Positions 10,139 through 17,105 of a stretch of DNA of 31,320 bases are shown here, one piece after another. Position 1 is the first letter of the stretch. The number at the start of each line of letters is the position of its first letter. The notes below the pieces were generated by a model. The model had not been told where the DNA came from. It did not search any database and saw only the letters and a list, made by a program, of their open reading frames with translations. A program made the position numbers and the translations under genes. The stretch covers positions 1 to 31,320 of the forward strand of contig JBBCJM010000238.1 in assembly GCA_037190175.1 (NCBI GenBank), given 5' to 3'. This stretch comes from JBBCJM01 sp037190175 (GTDB lineage: Bacteria; Pseudomonadota; Alphaproteobacteria; Rhodobacterales; Rhodobacteraceae).

Positions 10139-11557
10139 ATGAGCATCCTGATCGTGGACGACGAGAAGGACATCCGCGAACTGATCGGCGACATCCTGCG
10201 CGACGAGGGCTATGCCGTGCGGCTGGCCGGCTCGTCCGACGAATGCATGGCCGAGATCAACGCCGATGCGCCGACGCTGATGATCCTGGACATCTGGCTG
10301 AAGGACAGCCGGATGGACGGGATCGACATCCTGAAGGCGGTGAAGCGCGACAACCCCGACGTGCCGGTGGTGATCATCTCGGGCCACGGCAACATCGAGA
10401 TCGCGGTGGCGGCGATCAAGCAGGGGGCCTACGACTTCATCGAGAAGCCGTTCAACATCGACCAGCTCTTGGTGGTGGTCAGCCGCGCCATGGAGACCTC
10501 GCGCCTGCGGCGGGAGAACATGGACCTGAAACGGCGCGAGACGCAATCGGCCGAGATGCTGGGCAATTCGCCGGCCTTCCGGGCCCTGAAGGCGCAACTG
10601 GACAAGGTGACGCGCTCGAACGGGCGGGTGATGCTGACCGGGCAGCCGGGCTCGGGCAAGGAGCTGGCCGCGCGCTATATCCACACCCATTCGCTGCGCG
10701 CTGCCGCCCCCTTCGTCGCCGTCACCGCCGCCACCATCGAGCCCGAGCGGATGGAGGAGGTGCTGTTCGGCCGCGAGACCCCCGAGCGCGGGGTGGAGAA
10801 GGGGCTCTTGGAACAGGCCCACGGCGGGGTGATCTATTTCGACGAGGTGGGCGACATGCCCATCGGCACCCAGTCCAAGATCCTGCGGGTGCTGGTGGAA
10901 CAGCAGTTCTCGCGCGTGGGCGGGTCGGACAAGGTGCGGGTCGACCTGCGGGTGATCTCCTCCACCTGCCGCGACCTGCCGGCCGAGATCCGCGCCGGCC
11001 GCTTCCGGCAGGAGCTCTACGACCGGCTGAACGTGGTGCCCATCTTGGTGCCGGGGCTGGAGGAACGGCGCGAGGACATCCCCGAGCTTGCCGCGCATTT
11101 CGTGGGGCATTTCCACCGCACGCAGGGCCTGCCGCAGCGGCGGCTGTCGGCCGAGGCGGAGGCGCTCTTGCAGACCATGCTCTGGCCCGGCAACGTGCGC
11201 CAGCTGCGCAACGTGATCGAAAGGGTGCTGATCCTGGGCGACGGCACCGGCCCCATCGAGGCGCGCGAACTGCCGGGGCAGGAGGCCGCGGGCGATGGCG
11301 GGACGCGGCTGGTGATCGGCGGGGCGCTGGCCACCCTGCCGCTGCGCGAGGCGCGGGAGCTCTTCGAGAAGGAATACCTGCTGACCCAGATCAACCGCTT
11401 CGGCGGCAACATCAGCCGCACCGCGGGCTTCGTGGGGATGGAACGCTCGGCGCTGCACCGCAAGCTGAAGTCGCTGGGGGTGGTGACCACCTCGAAATCC
11501 GGTGTGCGCATGGCCCATGCCGAGGACGGGCTGGACGACGAGGACGAGGAGGAGTGA
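10139..11557 (+). CDS. ntrX: Response regulator NtrX, AAA+ with atypical L1 loop
   Basis: Cognate regulator of NtrY. 472 residues: receiver domain with Asp51 (LMILDIWLKD), a long linker, an AAA+ domain with Walker-A-like GQPGSGKE (canonical GESGTGKE) and YFDEVGDMP as Walker B, and a C-terminal Fis-like helix-turn-helix (GNISRTAGFVGMERSALHRKLKSL) followed by a very acidic tail (DEDGLDDEDEEE-like). Where enteric NtrC has GAFTGA, this protein reads VLFGRETPERGVEKGLLEQ, so direct sigma54 activation by the usual mechanism is unlikely. Start ATG 10139 lies 9 bp after the ntrY stop with GGAGGG just upstream, so the pair is cotranscribed. Confidence 0.94.
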   Translation: MSILIVDDEKDIRELIGDILRDEGYAVRLAGSSDECMAEINADAPTLMILDIWLKDSRMDGIDILKAVKRDNPDVPVVIISGHGNIEIAVAAIKQGAYDFIEKPFNIDQLLVVVSRAMETSRLRRENMDLKRRETQSAEMLGNSPAFRALKAQLDKVTRSNGRVMLTGQPGSGKELAARYIHTHSLRAAAPFVAVTAATIEPERMEEVLFGRETPERGVEKGLLEQAHGGVIYFDEVGDMPIGTQSKILRVLVEQQFSRVGGSDKVRVDLRVISSTCRDLPAEIRAGRFRQELYDRLNVVPILVPGLEERREDIPELAAHFVGHFHRTQGLPQRRLSAEAEALLQTMLWPGNVRQLRNVIERVLILGDGTGPIEARELPGQEAAGDGGTRLVIGGALATLPLREARELFEKEYLLTQINRFGGNISRTAGFVGMERSALHRKLKSLGVVTTSKSGVRMAHAEDGLDDEDEEE

Positions 11558-11569
11558 GGGCGGCGCGAT

Positions 11570-11626
11570 GGCGGGGTGAACCCCGCCCTACGGGGACGGG
11601 CGCCGTAGGGCGGGATTCATGCCGCC
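11570..11626. repeat. REP-like intergenic palindrome
   Basis: Imperfect inverted repeat: left arm 11570-11593, right arm 11603-11626, 21 of 24 positions complementary, 9-bp loop. The core is GAACCCCGCCCTACGG against CCGTAGGGCGGGATTC. This type of extragenic palindrome (CGTAGGGCGGG...) is widely scattered in proteobacterial genomes. It sits between ntrX and trkA and ends 25 bp before the trkA start. In RNA it would form a stable hairpin that could dampen or end ntrX transcription. Confidence 0.7.
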
Positions 11627-11651
11627 ACGAAGACGGGCGAAAGGGCCGGCG

Positions 11652-13028
11652 ATGAAGGTCATCATCTGCGGCGCGGGGCAGGTCGGCTGGCAGATCGCGC
11701 GCCACCTCGCGGGCGAGAAGAACGACGTGACCGTGGTGGACGTGAACGGCGAACTGGTGCGCCGGGCCACCGACACGCTGGACGTGCAGGGGGTGGTGGG
11801 CTACGCCAGCCACCCCGACGTGCTGGAGAAGGCCGGCGCGCGGGATGCCGACATGATCATCGCCGCCACCCATTCCGACGAGGTGAACATGGTCACCTGC
11901 GAGGTGGCGCATTCCGTCTTCGGCATCACCCGCAAGATCGCCCGCATCCGCGCGCAGAGCTACCTGGCCGAGGAATACGCCGACCTCTACCGTTCCGACC
12001 GGCTGTCGGTGGACGTGATCATCAGCCCGGAGAAGGAGGTGGCCGAGGCCGCGCTGCAACGGCTGGCCGCGCCCGCCACCTTCGACACCGAAAGCTTCAT
12101 GGGCGGGCGGGCGCAGCTGCTGGGCATCCACCTGGACCAGGACTGCCCGGTGCTGAACACGCCGCTGCGGCAGCTGACCGAGCTTTTCTCCACCCTGCGC
12201 GCCATCGTGGTGGGGGTGCGCCGGCAGGAGCGGCTGTTCGCGCCCGAGCCGGCAGATCAGCTGTTCGCGGGCGACCGGATCTATGTCTTCACCCATGTCG
12301 AGGACGTGAACAGGACGCTGGATATCTTTGGAAAGACGACGAAAAGGCAGGAACGCCTGATCATCGTGGGCGCGGGCAACGTGGGGCTTGGCGTGGCGCA
12401 GGCGCTGGAGCGGCGCGCCGAGCGCACCCGGGCCCGGCTGATCGAGAAAAGCCGGGCGCGGGCCGAACGCGCCGCCGACGCGCTGGAACGCACCATCGTG
12501 CTGCACGGCGACGGGATGGACATCGACCTGCTGAACGAGGCCGGGATCGACCGCGCCGACGCGGTGCTGGCGGTGACCGACGACGACAAGACCAACCTCC
12601 TGGTGGCGGTGCGGGCCAAGCAGGCCGGCGCCCGGCTGGCCATCACGCTGGTCAACGACCCCTCGCTGGTGCCGCTGATGGGCGCGCTGGACATCGACGC
12701 CTATATCAACCCGCGCGCCACCACCGTGTCCTCGATCCTGCGCCACATCCGCCACGGCCGGGTGCGGGCGATCTATTCCATCGGCGACGCCGAGGCCGAG
12801 GTGATCGAGGCGCAGGTGATGTCCACGTCATCCCTGGCCGGCAAGCTCATCCGCGACATAGATTTTCCCGAGGGCGTGCTGGTCGGCGCGGTGATGAAGG
12901 GCGAGCGGGTGCTGAAGCCCACCGGCGACCTGCGGATCGAGGCGGGCGACGCGATCGCGCTGTGGTCGATGGCCAAGGACGTGCCGGAGGTCGAGCGGCT
13001 GCTGCAAGTCTCGATCGACTTCTTCTGA
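11652..13028 (+). CDS. trkA: Trk potassium uptake regulatory subunit TrkA
   Basis: Peripheral NAD-binding protein that gates the TrkH potassium channel. 458 residues, the E. coli TrkA length, with two RCK units: Rossmann motif GAGQVGWQIA (7-16) and its second copy IIVGAGNVGLGVAQAL, each followed by a C-terminal regulatory domain (for example AGDRIYVFTHVEDV and AGDAIALWSMAKDV). ATG 11652 gives the expected MKVIICGAGQVG start, with AAGGG 6 nt upstream; a longer frame from 11619 begins inside the REP-like palindrome and is unlikely. trkH follows 9 bp after the stop, so the pair forms a complete Trk system. Confidence 0.96.
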   Translation: MKVIICGAGQVGWQIARHLAGEKNDVTVVDVNGELVRRATDTLDVQGVVGYASHPDVLEKAGARDADMIIAATHSDEVNMVTCEVAHSVFGITRKIARIRAQSYLAEEYADLYRSDRLSVDVIISPEKEVAEAALQRLAAPATFDTESFMGGRAQLLGIHLDQDCPVLNTPLRQLTELFSTLRAIVVGVRRQERLFAPEPADQLFAGDRIYVFTHVEDVNRTLDIFGKTTKRQERLIIVGAGNVGLGVAQALERRAERTRARLIEKSRARAERAADALERTIVLHGDGMDIDLLNEAGIDRADAVLAVTDDDKTNLLVAVRAKQAGARLAITLVNDPSLVPLMGALDIDAYINPRATTVSSILRHIRHGRVRAIYSIGDAEAEVIEAQVMSTSSLAGKLIRDIDFPEGVLVGAVMKGERVLKPTGDLRIEAGDAIALWSMAKDVPEVERLLQVSIDFF

Positions 13029-13037
13029 GGGCAGGGG

Positions 13038-14540
13038 ATGCGGCGCCTCAGCGACCTGCCGCTTCTGGTGATCCTGTCGGGGGTGACGGCGCTGGCCATG
13101 CTGGTGCCGGCGCTCTACGCCTATCACGCCCGCGACCTTTCCGTGGCGCGGGCCTTCTTCTACGCCGCGGTGATGACGCTCCTGCTGACCGCCATGGTCG
13201 GCGTGGCGGTCTCGGGGCGCCGGCCGCCGCCGGGCGGGCTGGCGCGGCGGCGGCTGGCGGCGCTGGTGGGGGCCTTTCTGCTCTTGCCGCTGATCCAGGC
13301 GGTGCCGTTCCACGCGGCGTTGCGGAACGCCCCCTTCCTCGACGCCTGGTTCGAGATGCTGTCCTGCTTCACCACCACCGGGGCCACGCTCTACGACGAT
13401 CTGCCGCCCGCGCTGCACCTGTGGCGGGGCCTCGCCGGCTGGCTGGGCGGGCTCTTCACCCTGATCGCGGCCGCGGCGATCCTGGCGCCTCTGGACCTCG
13501 GCGGGGCCGAGGTGGTCTCGGGCCGGGTGCCGGGGCAGGGCGCGGCGACCGGCCGGGCCGACCCCGGCCAGCGGCTGGTGCGCCAGAGCCTGACCGTGGC
13601 CCCGGCCTTCCTGGCGCTGACGCTGGCGCTGTGGATGGGCCTCCTGATGGCCGGGGAAAGCGCGCTGCCGGGGCTGATGATCGCCATGGGCACGCTCTCG
13701 ACCAGCGGGATCACCGGGCAGGGCGGGCTCGGCGCCTCCGACGCCGGGCTGATGGCCGAGGTGCTGGTCTTTGCCCTCCTGCTGACCGCACTCACCCGCC
13801 GCAGCCTGCCGGGCGGGGTACTGGTGGACCGCTCGCGCAGCATCCTGTCCGACCCCGAGCTGCGGCTGGCCGCGCTGCTGCTGGCCGCCGTGCCGGTGGC
13901 GCTGTTCCTGCGCCACTGGCTGGTGGTGCTGCCGGAGGGGACGGAGGGGGACGCCCCGCTGGGCGGGCTCTCGGCGGTCTGGGGGGGCCTTTTCACCGCG
14001 CTGTCGTTCCTGACCACCACGGGCTTCGACAGCGACCACTGGCAGGGCACCCGGCTGTGGTCCGGCCTGCCCGCGCCGGGGCTGATCCTGCTGGGCCTCG
14101 CCATGGTGGGCGGGGGCGTGGCCACGGCGGCGGGGGGCCTCAAGCTGATCCGGGTGCACGCGCTGATGCGGCATGGCGAGCGCGAGCTGGACAGGCTGAT
14201 CCACCCCTCCTCGGTCGGCGGCGGCGGGCCGGCGGCGCGGCGGATGCGCGAGGCGGGGGCCTATGCCGCCTGGGTGTTCTTCATGCTCTTCGCGCTCTGC
14301 ATCGCGGTGGGGGTGGCGGCGCTGGCGCTGGCGGGGCTGGAGTTCGAGCCGGCGCTGGTGCTGGTGATCGCGGCGCTGACCACCACGGGCCAGCTGGCCG
14401 CCCATGCCGGCGACGCGCCCATCGCCTATGCCGGGCTTGCCCCCACGGTGAAGCTGATCCTCGCCGGGCTGATGGTGCTGGGCCGGGTCGAGGTGCTGGC
14501 CATCCTCGCGCTGATCGCCCCGCGCGGCTGGCGGGCCTGA
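13038..14540 (+). CDS. trkH: Trk-family potassium channel subunit TrkH
   Basis: Membrane pore subunit of the Trk potassium uptake system, partner of the adjacent trkA. 500 residues, very hydrophobic, with the four pore-loop repeats expected of the SKT superfamily: CFTTTGATL (about 110-118), TLSTSGITG (about 220), FLTTTGFDS (about 330) and LTTTGQLA (about 450), each with the selectivity-filter glycine. GGGVATAAGGLKLIRV after the third loop is also characteristic. ATG 13038 is preceded by GGGCAGGGG. The C-terminus ends in ALIAPRGWRA, as in full-length TrkH. The gene is followed by a 242-bp gap before hfq. Confidence 0.94.
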   Translation: MRRLSDLPLLVILSGVTALAMLVPALYAYHARDLSVARAFFYAAVMTLLLTAMVGVAVSGRRPPPGGLARRRLAALVGAFLLLPLIQAVPFHAALRNAPFLDAWFEMLSCFTTTGATLYDDLPPALHLWRGLAGWLGGLFTLIAAAAILAPLDLGGAEVVSGRVPGQGAATGRADPGQRLVRQSLTVAPAFLALTLALWMGLLMAGESALPGLMIAMGTLSTSGITGQGGLGASDAGLMAEVLVFALLLTALTRRSLPGGVLVDRSRSILSDPELRLAALLLAAVPVALFLRHWLVVLPEGTEGDAPLGGLSAVWGGLFTALSFLTTTGFDSDHWQGTRLWSGLPAPGLILLGLAMVGGGVATAAGGLKLIRVHALMRHGERELDRLIHPSSVGGGGPAARRMREAGAYAAWVFFMLFALCIAVGVAALALAGLEFEPALVLVIAALTTTGQLAAHAGDAPIAYAGLAPTVKLILAGLMVLGRVEVLAILALIAPRGWRA

Positions 14541-14782
14541 CCCTGCGGCATTCCGGGCACGCTGGTCGCGCCTCGATTGCATCATTCCCGGAATAGGGGC
14601 TGGATTGTGGCCCGGCCGCACCCCATACTCCACCGCAGGGCCGACGTGCCCGCGGACCATGAACCGCGACGGGACAGTGACGAAGGGGTAGCCTGGGGTA
14701 TGCCCCGCCTTCCAGCCGGTGCCCGCCGACAGGGACGAGACCGACGCCCACGACAACGGCAAGAAAAAAAGGCAACGACACG
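14541..14782 (+). other. trkH-hfq intergenic region
   Basis: No gene seen. The hfq promoter should lie here. The best candidate by eye is GTGACG (14677-14682), 16-bp spacer, TATGCC (14699-14704), which is only moderate. The A-rich AAGAAAAAAAGG (14761-14772) just before hfq contains its ribosome-binding site. Confidence 0.35.
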
Positions 14783-15016
14783 ATGGCGGCCGACAAACAG
14801 AACCTTCAGGATGCGTTTCTGAACCATGTGCGCAAGAACAAGGTCTCGCTGACGATCTTTCTCATCAACGGGGTGAAGCTGCAGGGGGTGATCACCTGGT
14901 TCGACAACTTCTGCGTGCTCCTGCGCCGTGACGGGCAATCGCAGCTGGTCTACAAGCACGCGATCTCGACCATCATGCCGACCACGCCGGTGAACCTGTA
15001 CGAGGCCGAGGACTGA
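14783..15016 (+). CDS. hfq: RNA chaperone Hfq
   Basis: Hexameric Sm-like RNA chaperone that pairs small RNAs with mRNAs. 77 residues, the short alphaproteobacterial form. Sm1 motif VSLTIFLINGVKLQGVITWFDNFCVLLRRDG and Sm2 motif QLVYKHAISTIMP are both intact, including the proximal-face YKHAIST signature. The C-terminal tail is only about ten residues (TTPVNLYEAED), much shorter than in E. coli. The start ATG 14783 follows AAAAGG. hflX follows immediately, the usual arrangement; in Rhodobacter, hfq (nrfA) is linked to nif gene expression, which fits the ntr neighbourhood. Confidence 0.97.
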   Translation: MAADKQNLQDAFLNHVRKNKVSLTIFLINGVKLQGVITWFDNFCVLLRRDGQSQLVYKHAISTIMPTTPVNLYEAED

Positions 15017-15099
15017 GCCCCGAACCCGACGACGATGACGACTGGGGCGATCCCCGCCCCCGGCCCGAGCGGCTGCTGGACACCGCGGCGCGCCCGACG

Positions 15100-16380
15100 G
15101 TGGGCTATGTGCTGCACCCCGACCTGCGTTCCGCCCGCGCCCGGCGGCTGCCCGAACACGGGCTGGCCGAGGCGGTGTCGCTGGCCGCCGCCCTGCCGGG
15201 GCTGAGCCTGGCCGGGGCCGAGGTGGTGCGCATCCCCCGCGCGCAGCCGGGGATGCTGTTCGGCTCGGGCAAGGTGGCCGAGCTGAAGGGTCGTTTCGGC
15301 GAGCTGGGGGTGGAACTGGTGCTGGTGGACGGGCCGGTGAGCCCGGTGCAGCAGCGCAACCTGGAACGGGAATGGGGCGTCAAGCTCCTGGACCGCACGG
15401 GCCTGATCCTGGAGATCTTCGCCGACCGCGCCCGGACGCGCGAGGGCGTGCTGCAGGTGGAACTGGCCGCACTTTCCTACCAACGCACCCGGCTGGTGCG
15501 GGCCTGGACCCACCTGGAGCGCCAGCGGGGCGGCTTCGGCTTCGTGGGCGGCCCGGGCGAGACGCAGATCGAGGCCGACCGGCGCGCCATCGACGACCAG
15601 GTGGTGCGGCTGCGCCGGCAGCTGGACCGGGTGGTGCGCACGCGCGAGCTGCACCGGGCGGCGCGGCGCAAGGTGCCCTTCCCGGTGGTGGCGCTGGTGG
15701 GCTATACCAACGCGGGCAAGTCGACGCTCTTCAACCGCATGACCGGGGCCGAGGTGCTGGCCAAGGACATGCTGTTCGCCACCTTGGATCCCACCATGCG
15801 CGGCGTGGTGCTGCCCTCGGGGCGCAAGGTGATCCTGTCCGACACCGTGGGCTTCATCTCGGACCTGCCGACCCAGCTGGTCGCCGCCTTCCGCGCCACG
15901 CTGGAGGAGGTGCTGGAGGCCGACCTGATCCTGCACGTGCGCGACATCAGCCACCCCGAGACCGCCGAACAGGCGGCCGACGTGGCCGACATCCTGGCCT
16001 CGCTGGGGGTGCGCACCACGCCGGTGATCGAGGTCTGGAACAAGCTCGACCTCGTGGAGGGCGGCGAGCGGGCGGCGCTGCTGGCCCGGGCCTCGGGGTC
16101 GGAACAGGTCTTCCCGCTCTCGGCGCTGACCGGCGAGGGGCTGCCGGCGCTGCTTGCGGCTGTGTCGGAGATGCTGGACGAGCCGCGGGAGGAGGCGGCG
16201 CTGGTGCTGGGCTTCGACCAGGGCCGCCGGCGCGCCTGGCTGCATCGGGCGGGGGTGGTCGGCACGGAAACCGAGGGCGAGGACGGCTGGCACCTGACCG
16301 TGCTGTGGACCGCGCGGCAGGCGGCGGAATTCGCGGCGCTGGAAGATCAAGATCGGGCGGGAAACGGTCGATTTCTTTGA
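15100..16380 (+). CDS. hflX: Ribosome-associated GTPase HflX
   Basis: GTPase that splits stalled ribosomes. From the GTG at 15100 it has 426 residues: HflX N-terminal domain (GMLFGSGKVAELKG, LVDGPVSPVQQRNLER, DRTGLILEIFADRARTREG), coiled linker with GGPGETQIEADRR, then the G domain with G1 GYTNAGKST (201-209), DTVGF (248-252) and NKLD (about 287-290). The start is unclear. GTG 15100 has no Shine-Dalgarno, and there is no other ATG, GTG or TTG in frame back to the stop at 14929-14931. A CTG at 15013, overlapping the hfq stop and preceded by GAGGCCGAGGA, would add 29 residues rich in Asp, Pro and Arg. The family call is certain. Confidence 0.93.
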   Translation: MGYVLHPDLRSARARRLPEHGLAEAVSLAAALPGLSLAGAEVVRIPRAQPGMLFGSGKVAELKGRFGELGVELVLVDGPVSPVQQRNLEREWGVKLLDRTGLILEIFADRARTREGVLQVELAALSYQRTRLVRAWTHLERQRGGFGFVGGPGETQIEADRRAIDDQVVRLRRQLDRVVRTRELHRAARRKVPFPVVALVGYTNAGKSTLFNRMTGAEVLAKDMLFATLDPTMRGVVLPSGRKVILSDTVGFISDLPTQLVAAFRATLEEVLEADLILHVRDISHPETAEQAADVADILASLGVRTTPVIEVWNKLDLVEGGERAALLARASGSEQVFPLSALTGEGLPALLAAVSEMLDEPREEAALVLGFDQGRRRAWLHRAGVVGTETEGEDGWHLTVLWTARQAAEFAALEDQDRAGNGRFL

Positions 16381-16410
16381 AGAAATCGGTGCGGAGCCGT
16401 CGAAGGCTCC
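16369..16410. terminator. Hairpins between convergent hflX and antitoxin genes
   Basis: Two adjacent dyads: CGATTTCTT/AAGAAATCG (16369-16388, 2-nt loop, overlapping the hflX stop) and GGAGCC/GGCTCC (16393-16410, 6-nt loop). The first has A/T-rich arms that could act in both directions between two convergent genes, but no classic T-run follows. Confidence 0.35.
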
Positions 16411-16435
16411 GGGCCGGAGTTATCGAAAACCCCGC

Positions 16436-16732
16436 TCATGCGCCGGGCTGGATCGAGACCTTCAACCCGAGGGCCTTGGCGACTTTCATCACCGTGGACA
16501 GTGTGGGATTGCCGTGCCCCGACAGCGCCTTGTTCAGCCCCACCCGGCTCATCCCGACCTCGCGGGCCAGCGCGGTCATGTTGCGGGCACGGGCGACCAC
16601 CCCGAGCGCCCGGGCGACATAGGCGGGATCGTCGCCGCCTTCTTCCATCACCGCTTCGAGATAGGCCGCAATGTCCTCGTCGGTCTTGAGGTAGTCGGCG
16701 CTATCGTAGCGGGCGAATTCTTCTTCCGGCAT
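16436..16732 (-). CDS. HigA-like antitoxin of a type II toxin-antitoxin pair
   Basis: 98-residue putative addiction-module antidote (HI1420/COG3636 type). The N-terminal part is acidic (MPEEEFARYDSADYLKTDEDIAAYLEAVMEE), the usual toxin-binding arm. The C-terminal half is a helix-turn-helix (MTALAREVGMSRVGLNKALSGHGNPTLSTVMKVAKALGLKVSI) expected to bind the operon's operator. The ATG at 16732 lies 4 bp after the toxin stop; an in-frame extension back through the toxin gene is spurious. Toxin-first order is typical for this HigBA-like class. It ends near hflX, which converges on it. Family is secure; whether the pair is active is not known. Confidence 0.9.
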   Translation of the reverse strand: MPEEEFARYDSADYLKTDEDIAAYLEAVMEEGGDDPAYVARALGVVARARNMTALAREVGMSRVGLNKALSGHGNPTLSTVMKVAKALGLKVSIQPGA

Positions 16733-16736
16733 CGCC

Positions 16737-17033
16737 TTACCCCTTCCACTGTTCGGCCAGAGCCTTGGCCTGCCTGATGTCCCTGTCCTGCGAGGACTTG
16801 TCGCCGCCGCACAGCAGGATGACGAGCACCGGCCCGCGCGAGATGAAATACACCCGATAACCCGGCCCGTAGTTGATCCGAAGTTCGGATACCCCATCCC
16901 CGACCGGCTCCACGTCGCCAGGGTTTCCCGCCGCAAGCCGGTCCAGCCGGGCCGCTATCCGGGCGACCGCCCGGCGGTCGCGAAGGCCGGAAAACCAGCG
17001 ATCGAAGGTGCCGCTTCGGATCAGCTCGATCAT
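16737..17033 (-). CDS. HigB/RelE-like toxin (Gp49 family)
   Basis: 98-residue toxin of the RelE superfamily, Gp49/HI1419 (COG3657) branch. The family pattern is clear: MIELIRSGTFDRWFSGLRDRRAVARIAARLDRLAAGN, then ELRINYGPGYRVYFISRG, LVILLCGGDKSSQDRDIRQAKALAEQW. Relatives are ribosome-dependent mRNA interferases or their homologues. ATG 17033 has no Shine-Dalgarno; it lies only 6 nt after a good -10 box, so the mRNA is probably leaderless. The promoter is covered by a perfect palindrome (separate entry), the likely antitoxin/toxin operator. Intact length, no frameshift. The pair is flanked by hflX and an unrecognised peptidoglycan-binding-like gene, suggesting insertion into a variable site. 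Confidence 0.9.
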   Translation of the reverse strand: MIELIRSGTFDRWFSGLRDRRAVARIAARLDRLAAGNPGDVEPVGDGVSELRINYGPGYRVYFISRGPVLVILLCGGDKSSQDRDIRQAKALAEQWKG

Positions 17034-17035
17034 GC

Positions 17036-17051
17036 GACAACTATAGTTGTC
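17036..17051. promoter_or_regulatory. Palindromic operator of the toxin-antitoxin operon
   Basis: GACAACTATAGTTGTC is a perfect 16-bp palindrome that contains the -10 box of the toxin promoter. A third half-site, GACAAC at 17064-17069, overlaps the -35 box. This layout fits autorepression by the downstream helix-turn-helix antitoxin. Binding is inferred from position and symmetry. Confidence 0.75.
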
Positions 17052-17068
17052 ATTCCTGCGGCTGACAA
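17040..17068 (-). promoter_or_regulatory. Sigma70 promoter of the toxin-antitoxin operon
   Basis: Minus strand: TTGTCA (17068-17063), exactly 17 bp, then TATAGT (17045-17040). The predicted transcription start falls on or next to the toxin ATG at 17033, giving a leaderless message. Best promoter match in the window. Confidence 0.75.
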
Positions 17069-17094
17069 CCGGAAGAGTCGCGCCGAGTTCCGGT
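17068..17094 (-). terminator. Weak hairpin after the peptidoglycan-binding-like gene
   Basis: ACCGGAA/TTCCGGT, 7 bp with a 13-nt loop, just downstream of the stop at 17106 on the minus strand. No T-run follows, so terminator activity is doubtful; it may only separate this gene from the toxin promoter. Confidence 0.25.
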
Positions 17095-17105
17095 GCCCCG
17101 CCCCG

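Noticed and set aside
12828..14762. 644-codon minus-strand frame opposite trkH
   Set aside because: Translation is a repetitive Arg/Gln/His/Pro string with no domain; trkH on the other strand is unambiguous.
16733..16936. N-terminal extension of the antitoxin through the toxin gene
   Set aside because: Overlaps the toxin in another frame; the antitoxin family begins at the ATG at 16732 just after the toxin stop.
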